From NCBI GenBank assembly GCA_016872895.1, contig VGYT01000012.1, positions 1 to 33,925 of the forward strand: DNA of 33,925 nucleotides, written 5' to 3'. Position numbers and translations under genes: made by a program. Source of the stretch: Planctomycetota bacterium (GTDB lineage Bacteria; Planctomycetota; Phycisphaerae; FEN-1346). The notes under the pieces are model-generated. The model searched no databases. It was not told the origin of the DNA and saw nothing but the letters and a program-made list of their open reading frames with translations. Position 1 is the stretch's first letter; the number at the start of each line of letters is the position of its first letter. Positions 7,957-14,101 of the stretch are shown here, piece by piece.

Positions 7957-10077
7957 ATGCCCGGGGACCGCATCCTTGCCGGCCGTGAAAAACTCGGGCG
8001 CCGTCCGCCACGGCCGGGCAAGCCGGCCGTGCCACACACCGTGGCCTTGACGAGCGTCCTGGCGGCGGCGTGGCTGCCGGCCGCGGCGTGCCTTGTGCCG
8101 GCGTTTGCTTCGGCTGCGCACGCCGCCGCCCTGGCGGAGGGGGGCGGCGCGGCGGTCTTCGACAAGTATCGGCTCGACCCGGCGCCCGCGCCGCTGGCGA
8201 AGGTGCGCGGCACGCGCCCGCGCCTCTACCTGACGGCCGAGTCGGCCGCGCGGCTGCGCGAGGCGATTCGCGGCACACACGCGAATCTGTGGGAAGAAGT
8301 CCGCGGGCGCGCCGACGGCTACGCCAGGCGCGGCCCGCCCGCGTACATCCTGCACGACCGCTCCAGCGGCGACGAGCAACTCTGGCAGCGCGAGGTCGGG
8401 GGCGCCATGCCCACGCTCGCGATGGCCTGGCTGCTGACGGGCGACCGCAAGTACCTCGACGCCTCCCGCGCCTGGGCCCTGGCGTCGTGCGGATACCCGA
8501 CGTGGGGCCTGGGGCGCATCGACGGCATGGACCTGGCGGCGGGCCATCAACTTTTCGGCCTGGCCCTCGTGTACGACTGGTGCCACGCGGACCTGGGCGA
8601 CGACGCCCGCCGGACCATCCGCGACACGTTCGCCCGGCGCGCGGGCGCCATGTTCGAGGCCGCCGCCACGGGCAAGGCGTGGTGGCACCGTTCGTATCTT
8701 CAGAACCACCTGTGGGTCAATATTACCGGCCTGGCTGCCGCCGGGCTGGCCGTCTTCGACGAGGTCGCGGGGGCCGACCGCTGGGTCGGCCTGCCGCTGG
8801 AGAAGTACCGCCAGACGATGGCGTCGCTGGGTCCCGACGGCGCCAGTCACGAGGGCGTCGGATACTGGGAGTACGGCGCCGAGTACATGCTCAAGTTCAT
8901 GCACCTGGCGCGCGACCGGCTCGGCGTGAACCTCTACGATTCTCCCTGGTGGCGCAACACGGCCGCCTATGCACTGTATCTTACCCTGCCGCGCGAGGCC
9001 TGGACGCCACGGGGCTCGATCGTCGATATCGCCGACTGCCCGCGTTCTCACTGGTACGGGCCGGACCACATCCTGCGGCGCCTTGCGGCCGAGTACCGCG
9101 ACCCTTACGCGCAGTGGCTGGCGAAGGAGGTGGACGCGGCCGATGTCGCCGCGGCCGGCGCCCCGTGGCTGAACCTCGTCTGGTACGACCCGTCGGTTGA
9201 GGCGAAGCCGCCGGCGGGCCTCCCGACGCTTCGCCACTTCGAGGACATGGGCCTGGTGAGCGCCCGCTCCGGATGGTCGGGGCGGGACGCGCTGGTGGTC
9301 TTCAAGTGCGGCCCGTTCATCGGCCACGAGGCCGCCGCGAGGTTCGCGTACGACCCCGGCGGCGGGCACGTACACCCCGACGCGAATCATTTCGTCCTCT
9401 TCGGAGGAGGCGAGTGGCTGGTTCGCGACGACGGCTACCGCGCCAAGCGCACCGACCAGCACAACACGCTCGTGGTGGGCGGGCGTGGGCAACTGGGCGA
9501 GGGAAGCATGTGGTTCCGCGGCAGCGAGTGCCTGCGCGAGAAGGCGAGGCCGCGGATCATCGGCGCCGTCTCAGGCGCGGCGCTCGATTCCATCGCGGGC
9601 GACGCCACCGAGGCGTATCCGCCCGACCTCGGCCTGAAACGGTTCGTCCGGCACCTGGTGTTCCTCAAGCCGGACGTGCTCCTCGTGCTGGACGACGTGG
9701 CCCTCGGGTCGGAGGCCGACCTGGAACTGCGGTTCCACCCGGAGTCGAAGCGGGCGTCGCGCGAAGGTGCGGCCGTCGTGCTCCGAGGCGAGAAGGCCGC
9801 GCTGCGAGCCGAGGCGCTCACGCCGGACGGCGTGACCCTGTCGGCCGAGGACGTGCCCGCCGCCGGCCGCCGCGACGAGAAGGGCGAGACGATGTTCGCC
9901 GTCCGCCTGCGGAAACGGGCCGCGCTGTGGCAGAACGCCGTGGCGCTTTCCTGGGCCGCCGCGGGGATGGAACCGCCCCGCGTCACCCGCCGCGCCGACG
10001 GGGCCGCGTGGGCGTTTTCCGCCGGCGGGCGCACCGTCGTCTTTGACTGGCGGACCGGAAAGGCCGGGATGCGGTAG
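7957..10077 (+). CDS. Heparinase II/III-family polysaccharide lyase (DUF4962 type), exported
   Basis: The 706-residue protein starts at ATG 7957 after GGAAAGGAA. Its signal peptide is split: the n-region (MPGDRI) is separated from the hydrophobic core (VALTSVLAAAWLPAAAC) by 21 residues encoded by an inserted palindrome-bearing segment. Residues about 85-420 form the alpha/alpha-toroid expected of heparinase-like lyases ('TRPRLYLTAESAARLREAIR', 'WHRSYLQNHLWVNI', 'SHEGVGYWEYG'). Residues 430-700 form the beta-sandwich region, with 'GGGHVHPDANHFVLFGGGEW' (H471, H473, H478) and 'KRTDQHNTLVVGG', conserved in the heparinase II/III family. Such enzymes cleave uronate-containing polysaccharides by beta-elimination. 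The gene begins a same-strand run of four exported enzymes (7957-13901). Confidence 0.85.
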   Translation: MPGDRILAGREKLGRRPPRPGKPAVPHTVALTSVLAAAWLPAAACLVPAFASAAHAAALAEGGGAAVFDKYRLDPAPAPLAKVRGTRPRLYLTAESAARLREAIRGTHANLWEEVRGRADGYARRGPPAYILHDRSSGDEQLWQREVGGAMPTLAMAWLLTGDRKYLDASRAWALASCGYPTWGLGRIDGMDLAAGHQLFGLALVYDWCHADLGDDARRTIRDTFARRAGAMFEAAATGKAWWHRSYLQNHLWVNITGLAAAGLAVFDEVAGADRWVGLPLEKYRQTMASLGPDGASHEGVGYWEYGAEYMLKFMHLARDRLGVNLYDSPWWRNTAAYALYLTLPREAWTPRGSIVDIADCPRSHWYGPDHILRRLAAEYRDPYAQWLAKEVDAADVAAAGAPWLNLVWYDPSVEAKPPAGLPTLRHFEDMGLVSARSGWSGRDALVVFKCGPFIGHEAAARFAYDPGGGHVHPDANHFVLFGGGEWLVRDDGYRAKRTDQHNTLVVGGRGQLGEGSMWFRGSECLREKARPRIIGAVSGAALDSIAGDATEAYPPDLGLKRFVRHLVFLKPDVLLVLDDVALGSEADLELRFHPESKRASREGAAVVLRGEKAALRAEALTPDGVTLSAEDVPAAGRRDEKGETMFAVRLRKRAALWQNAVALSWAAAGMEPPRVTRRADGAAWAFSAGGRTVVFDWRTGKAGMR
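7975..8040. repeat. Palindrome-bearing in-frame insertion in the heparinase signal peptide
   Basis: CACGGCCGG (8009-8017) and CCGGCCGTG (8023-8031) form a perfect stem with a 5-nt loop. Compared with the paralogous start at 4964, this gene has 63 extra nucleotides here (21 codons), so the reading frame is kept. The core matches the repeat at 23290-23306. Confidence 0.75.
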
Positions 10078-10088
10078 CGCTGCCTCGC

Positions 10089-10121
10089 GCCGTCGCCATA
10101 GCGGCTATGGCGCGTCGGCGA
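10089..10121. repeat. GCCATAGCGGC palindromic repeat, intergenic copy
   Basis: GCCATAGCGGCTATGGC (10095-10111) is a perfect palindrome with a one-base centre. The 33 nt here match 10955-10987 at 30 of 33 positions. It lies 12 nt after the heparinase stop, in the 129-nt gap before 10207. The rest of that gap shows only the ribosome binding site of the next gene. Confidence 0.7.
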
Positions 10122-10206
10122 GTCTCCGCCCCGGGGGCGGCCACGTTGAGACCAGCAAGCCGGAAGGCTGCATGCACGTCCGCAATTTGGGCGTGAGGAG
10201 CGCCGG

Positions 10207-10869
10207 ATGACTGGCCGGATGATTCGTCCGCGGCCGGGCCACGGCCCGCCCAGCCGCACCGGCGGGCCAGGGTGGGTGCTTGCGGCGCTCTGCCTCGGCG
10301 CCTCGGCGAGCGGCGCGATTGCCGCAACGTACTACGCCTCGCCCGACGGGCAGGCCGACGGGCGAGCGCCCGAGAAGCCCCTGGCCGTGGCCCGCTTCTG
10401 GGCCGCGGCGAAGCCGGGCGACACGCTGGTGCTGCTTGACGGCACGTACCGCGGCGCAGAGTCGATGATTGCTCCGCCGCCGGGCCTGTTCGGCATCTCC
10501 GCGCGGCAGCCCCGCGACGCCTGGTTCGAGAACTGCGCGGCCATCGTGGAGGACGGGGCGGCGCCGGCCCGGCCGTTCAGCCTGCGTAACGCCGACGGGC
10601 GCGGCTTGACGGCCGTCGGCGGGTCGGATATCGTCATCAAGGGCGGAGAAGTCGGCAACGTGCTGCGTGCCGCGGGCGACGCCGGCCGCGCGGCGTGGAA
10701 GGCCATGCTCCAGCCCAGGCCGCCGCAGGAAGGCGCCCACATCTACTACCGCTACGAGAACGGCAAGTTGACCGACAAGCCGCTGTGGCCGTGGCCGATG
10801 AATGAACGCATCAAGGAACTTATCGGCCTCGACGTGACGGCCACGGTCTTCGGCCTGGGAGGGCCCTGA
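10207..10869 (+). CDS. Exported right-handed beta-helix protein, probably internally deleted
   Basis: ATG 10207 follows GAGGAG. A long basic n-region, with a small palindrome (CGGGCC/GGCCCG, 10235-10248), precedes the hydrophobic core WVLAALCLGASASGAIAA. Residues 40-75 ('TYYASPDGQADGRAPEKPLA', 'AKPGDTLVLLDGTYRG') are the classic N-terminal cap of beta-helix polysaccharide lyase-like proteins. The C-terminal part ('AHIYYRYENGKLTDKPLWPW', 'MNERIKELIGLDVT') is the end typically seen in planctomycete proteins of 500-700 residues. At 220 residues this one lacks most of the helix coils, and a change of character near residue 95 suggests an internal deletion that kept the frame. It may be a decaying gene. 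The next gene starts 45 nt downstream on the same strand. Confidence 0.6.
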   Translation: MTGRMIRPRPGHGPPSRTGGPGWVLAALCLGASASGAIAATYYASPDGQADGRAPEKPLAVARFWAAAKPGDTLVLLDGTYRGAESMIAPPPGLFGISARQPRDAWFENCAAIVEDGAAPARPFSLRNADGRGLTAVGGSDIVIKGGEVGNVLRAAGDAGRAAWKAMLQPRPPQEGAHIYYRYENGKLTDKPLWPWPMNERIKELIGLDVTATVFGLGGP

Positions 10870-10914
10870 AACCACAGCGCAACTTGCGCATTGGCGCCGA
10901 AGGCGAGGACAGAC

Positions 10915-12720
10915 ATGAGCCGCATACTTCGTCAATCCGTTCTGTTTGCCGCGCGCCGGCGCCATGGCGGCTTTGGCGCGTCGGCGACCGGCCTCATCCT
11001 GTGTTGCCTGTTGGCGGCGTGCGCTTCTGCGGCCGACGCCCCGAAGGTGGATGGCCGGCCGTATCTCGATGCCGCCCGCAAGTTCGCCGACGCGGTGCTC
11101 CAGCACGGGCGGGACACGTACGGACCCCAGAAGACGCCCCTTTTCGTCGACGGCCTGCACGCCGAGTCGCTCCAGCCCGTCCGCTGGCAGTGTCGCGGCG
11201 AAACGTGGGTCCTGTCCAATTTCGCCAGCCAGCAGCCGCTCATCCGCCTGCTGGACGGCCTGACGGGCCTCACCGGCGAAGAGAAGTACCGCAAGGCCGC
11301 CGAAGACGCCGCACGGTATGCCCTGGAGCGCCTCGTGACCCCCAACGGCCTCCTCTACTGGGGCGGCCACATGGCCTGGGACCTCGATGCGGAGAAGCCC
11401 GTCGGCCAGTACGCCGACGTGCACGAGATGAAGGGCCACCAGCCGCACTACGTGCTGATGCACCGCGTTAATCCGGCGGCGACGCGCAAGGTGATGGAAA
11501 CGGTGTGGGCATCGCACGTCCTGGACTGGCCGCTCCTCGACTACAACCGCCACGGAAGCGTCAAGAAGCCGTGCCGGCCGCAGTGGGACCACGAGTTCCG
11601 CGAGGCGGCGGAAGTGCCGTTTCCGACGGCCGGCGGCAACCTGTCGTTCTGCAACGTGACCCCGTCGTTCATCCACGCCGGCGTGAATCTCGCCGTCCTG
11701 GACAACGACCAGGGCGCGCTCGCCTGGACGCACCGCCTGGCACTCCGCTGGCAGCAGGGGCGCGACCCGAAGACGGGCCTCTGCGGCGGCCAACTCAGTT
11801 ACCGCAAGGATGACCGCGCCCGGGACGCCCTGGGGCACGTCCATCCGGCCATCAACGAGGCGAAGATCGTTGCAAGTTACCACCAGGTAAGCCGATACCA
11901 TCATCTGCCGCTGGTCCAGATGCAGGCGGCCGATACGCTCTCGGCCGCGGGCGGCAAATGCGCCGAGGTCGGCCGCGACCTCCTCCGCTGGGCGCTGGAG
12001 GACCTCAAGGTGTACGCCCGCGCCTGCTATGACCCCAAGAGCGGTAAGTTCATCGCCATGATGACCGACGGCACGCCGCTCGCGTGGCAGGAGGCCAAGA
12101 CGGGCTACTACGAGCCTGCATCGTTTGCCCCGCGCAGCCCGGACGGAATGATTTTCTGGGCGTATTGCCGGGCGTATCGCCTGACGGGCGACGCGGAGTG
12201 CCGGCGGATGGTCGGCGAGTTGGGCCGCAGGCTCGACCTGGGCGACCTCGACCGCCCGGCCGATCAGAGCCGCGACCGCCAGGGAGCGGCGCCGTATCAG
12301 AGCCGTGACCGTGAGGGAGCGGCGCCGTCCGAGGCCGGCGGCAAAGAGACGGCCGTCACGACCGCCGACTGGCGGCTGATTTACGGCCTGCTGGAACTCG
12401 CGGACGCTTCGGGCATGGCCGACGTGCGGCCGGCGATGCTGCGGCTGGCCTGCCGCGTGGCCGACAACCTCCTGAAGATGCAGTCGCGGTCGGGCCTTTT
12501 CCCCCGCAGCGGGCGCGAGTGGGCGCAGACGGGCGATGAGGTCCCGCTTGCCCTTGCCCACCTGGCCGCAGCGATTCAGGGCCGGCGCGACCGCCTCCCG
12601 CCCGCCGCCTTCGACACACGCTTCTTCCACTGCGAGTTCCACGGCCCGCTGGAAGAGCACCAGAAGAAGCGGGGCGATGCGCGCACGTACGACCATTACG
12701 TGTTCTACGGCGGCGGTTGA
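10915..12720 (+). CDS. Exported pectate-lyase-like alpha/alpha-barrel protein
   Basis: ATG 10915 is preferred over the upstream TTG at 10891 because GCGAGGAC sits 5-8 nt before it and a signal peptide follows; the product has 601 residues. The signal peptide is interrupted: MSRILRQSVLFAA, then about 11 residues encoded by a palindromic repeat (10955-10987), then the hydrophobic GLILCCLLAACASA. The mature part is helical and resembles planctomycete proteins annotated as pectate lyases of alpha/alpha-barrel type ('YLDAARKFADAVLQHGRDTY', 'PLFVDGLH', 'LLYWGGHMAWD', 'HEMKGHQPHYVLMHRVNP', and near the end 'CEFHGPLEEHQKKRGDARTY'). The family (PL2/PL10-like or other) is not certain and no catalytic residue is assigned. 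Residues about 451-472 come from two tandem 33-nt repeat units inserted in frame between helices. Confidence 0.7.
   Translation: MSRILRQSVLFAARRRHGGFGASATGLILCCLLAACASAADAPKVDGRPYLDAARKFADAVLQHGRDTYGPQKTPLFVDGLHAESLQPVRWQCRGETWVLSNFASQQPLIRLLDGLTGLTGEEKYRKAAEDAARYALERLVTPNGLLYWGGHMAWDLDAEKPVGQYADVHEMKGHQPHYVLMHRVNPAATRKVMETVWASHVLDWPLLDYNRHGSVKKPCRPQWDHEFREAAEVPFPTAGGNLSFCNVTPSFIHAGVNLAVLDNDQGALAWTHRLALRWQQGRDPKTGLCGGQLSYRKDDRARDALGHVHPAINEAKIVASYHQVSRYHHLPLVQMQAADTLSAAGGKCAEVGRDLLRWALEDLKVYARACYDPKSGKFIAMMTDGTPLAWQEAKTGYYEPASFAPRSPDGMIFWAYCRAYRLTGDAECRRMVGELGRRLDLGDLDRPADQSRDRQGAAPYQSRDREGAAPSEAGGKETAVTTADWRLIYGLLELADASGMADVRPAMLRLACRVADNLLKMQSRSGLFPRSGREWAQTGDEVPLALAHLAAAIQGRRDRLPPAAFDTRFFHCEFHGPLEEHQKKRGDARTYDHYVFYGGG
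10955..10987. repeat. GCCATAGCGGC-family repeat inside a signal peptide
   Basis: The sequence matches 10089-10121 at 30 of 33 positions, including the palindrome core GCCATGGCGGC. It lies between the n-region and the hydrophobic core of the pectate-lyase-like protein's signal peptide and is read in frame. Confidence 0.75.
12264..12329. repeat. Tandem 33-nt repeat inside the pectate-lyase-like gene
   Basis: Two consecutive 33-nt units (12264-12296 and 12297-12329) differ at only a few positions. Each encodes QSRDR(Q/E)GAAP plus one residue. A third copy of the first about 27 nt (TCAGAGCCGCGACCGTGAGG) lies at 22540-22566 inside the GNAT gene but is read in a different frame, so this is a DNA-level repeat and not a protein repeat. 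Confidence 0.8.
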
Positions 12721-12779
12721 CGGTCGCCGGTAACGGTGCGGCAGTCTCTCAAGCCCTGAACCGAAGCGGAGGAGACGAC

Positions 12780-13901
12780 ATGGCCCGAGCACTCGTCAGT
12801 GGCATCCTGCTGGCGTCGCTCTGGCCGGCAGGGGTCTTTGCTGCCGCACGCCCGGCCGCCGAGGATGCGGCATCCGCGCTGAACCAGCCGCCGGCCCGCG
12901 GCACGCCTGCCGCGGCGGGGGGCGTCTGGAAGACGCGCCTTGCCCTCAAAGACGGGCGCTGGTATCTGAACGGCGCAATCACCTACCCCGGCGCCCCGGC
13001 CGAGGGCCTGCTGATGAACGTCCGCGTGGTGAACTCGACCTTCGAGGACCGCAACGACGCCACGCGGCCGGCGGGCTTCGACGCAGACAAGAACACCGAC
13101 GCCTTCATCGCCCGGATTCCCGACTACGCCGCCCAGGGCGTCCGCTGCTTTACGCTGTGCCTCCAGGGCGGCATGCCGGGCTACGAGGAAGCCCTGAACT
13201 CGGCGTTCGAGCCCGACGGTTCTCTGCGCCCGGCCTACCTGGCGCGTGTGCGGCGGGTCATCGAAGCGGCCGATGCCGCCGGCGCTGCTATCATCCTCGG
13301 ATGCTACTACCAGCGCCAGGACCAGGTCCTTCGGGACGAGGCGGCCGTGAGAGCGGGCGTCGCCAACGCTGCCCGGTGGGTCCGCCAGTGCGGGTTCGCC
13401 CACGTGGCCCTGGAGATCGCCAACGAGTACCCCCACGGGGGCTTCGACCACAGAATCCTCAAGACGCCGCAGGGCGTGGCCGAACTCATCCGGCACGCGC
13501 GGCAGGCGGCCCCCGGGCTGCTCGTCTCGGCCAGCGGACTCGGCGGCGGCCAGTGCCACAAGGAGGTCTGCCAGGCCGCAGACTTCATCCTCATCCACTT
13601 CAACAGTACGCCCGTCGAGCGTATCCCTGAACGGGTCCAGGCCCTGAAGGTCTACGGCAAGGCCATCGTCTGCAACGAGGACGACAAGTCCGGCCGCGAG
13701 GGCGCCCGCGCCGCCGAGGCCGCCGTCCGCAGCGGATGCTCGTGGGGACTCATGCTCAACACCCTCAACCAGTACGTCCCCTTCGAGTTCAAGGGCCACC
13801 AGGACGACCCCCTCATCTACGCTGCGCTCAAGCAGTTGACCCTCGGCCGGCAGGCGGGTCGGCCGCCGATTGCTTCAGCCCCCGGCACCGCCGGGGGATG
13901 A
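12780..13901 (+). CDS. Exported TIM-barrel glycoside hydrolase (GH5-like clan A), 3' end replaced by repeat
   Basis: ATG 12780 follows a strong GGAGGAG; the product has 373 residues with a signal peptide to about residue 23. The fold is suggested by beta/alpha motifs ending in 'FAHVALEIANEYPHG', where N215-E216 fits the clan A acid/base Asn-Glu pair, and 'AIVCNEDDKSG', where E300 fits the nucleophile at the end of strand 7. 'LKDGRWYLNGAITYPGAP' near residue 56 is the usual entry into the barrel. A final 'SWGLMLNTLNQYVPFEFKG' supplies strand 8. The last about 10 residues (IASAPGTAGG) and the TGA stop are encoded by element A (13874-13953), so a native C-terminus, perhaps with a further domain, has been lost or the repeat landed near the original end. 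The substrate is unknown. Confidence 0.72.
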   Translation: MARALVSGILLASLWPAGVFAAARPAAEDAASALNQPPARGTPAAAGGVWKTRLALKDGRWYLNGAITYPGAPAEGLLMNVRVVNSTFEDRNDATRPAGFDADKNTDAFIARIPDYAAQGVRCFTLCLQGGMPGYEEALNSAFEPDGSLRPAYLARVRRVIEAADAAGAAIILGCYYQRQDQVLRDEAAVRAGVANAARWVRQCGFAHVALEIANEYPHGGFDHRILKTPQGVAELIRHARQAAPGLLVSASGLGGGQCHKEVCQAADFILIHFNSTPVERIPERVQALKVYGKAIVCNEDDKSGREGARAAEAAVRSGCSWGLMLNTLNQYVPFEFKGHQDDPLIYAALKQLTLGRQAGRPPIASAPGTAGG

Positions 13902-13953
13902 TCGGGCCGCACCATGCATCCCCACGCGGTGCGTGGGGCTTGTTTCAACCATG
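13874..13953. repeat. Element A, inverted copy
   Basis: This is the reverse complement of the element at 21950-22036 with a few differences: CCCCCGGC/GCCGGGGG, then CCCCACGC/GCGTGGGG, then the terminal repeat TTTCAACCATG. It supplies the stop codon of the upstream gene at 13899-13901. Its terminal CCATG merges with the start codon of the GNAT gene fragment that follows. Confidence 0.85.
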
Positions 13954-14002
13954 CTCCGCATCCGCGCCATGACCGCCCAGGACGTGCCGCTCGGCATGCG
14001 CC
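13951..14002 (+). pseudogene. GNAT acetyltransferase gene, 5' fragment
   Basis: The 55 nt at 13948-14002 are identical to 22074-22128, the start of the intact GNAT gene, and encode MLRIRAMTAQDVPLGMR. Identity stops abruptly at 14002, where a palindrome-bearing repeat follows. The remnant is too short to make a functional product. Confidence 0.85.
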
Positions 14003-14015
14003 CTGCGGCGTACGA

Positions 14016-14047
14016 CCATGCTTTCGCAAGCGCCGCGGAAAGCATGG
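14016..14047. repeat. CATGCTTTC/GAAAGCATG palindromic repeat
   Basis: CCATGCTTTC (14016-14025) and GAAAGCATGG (14038-14047) form a perfect 10-bp stem. Another copy is at 23318-23345, also just upstream of a gene start. Half-site-like copies occur within the GNAT gene near 22488 and 22756. Confidence 0.75.
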
Positions 14048-14101
14048 CACCCCCGGGCCGAACCGGCGAACCACGCGTGCTACAGTTGGGTTTAAGGGAG
14101 T

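Noticed and set aside
4570-9492. A 1640-codon minus-strand open frame read as one giant protein
   Set aside because: Only 5035-7851 encodes recognisable protein with a ribosome binding site and signal peptide. The upstream part is the antisense of the heparinase gene and the downstream part is fragment antisense; long open antisense frames are expected at this G+C content.
10891-10914. TTG at 10891 as start of the pectate-lyase-like gene
   Set aside because: ATG 10915 has the better-placed GCGAGGAC and gives a normal signal peptide.
10105-12792. An 895-codon minus-strand open frame opposite the pectate-lyase-like gene
   Set aside because: The plus-strand gene has a signal peptide, ribosome binding site and conserved motifs. 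The antisense frame is rich in Arg/Ala/Val with no recognisable domain.
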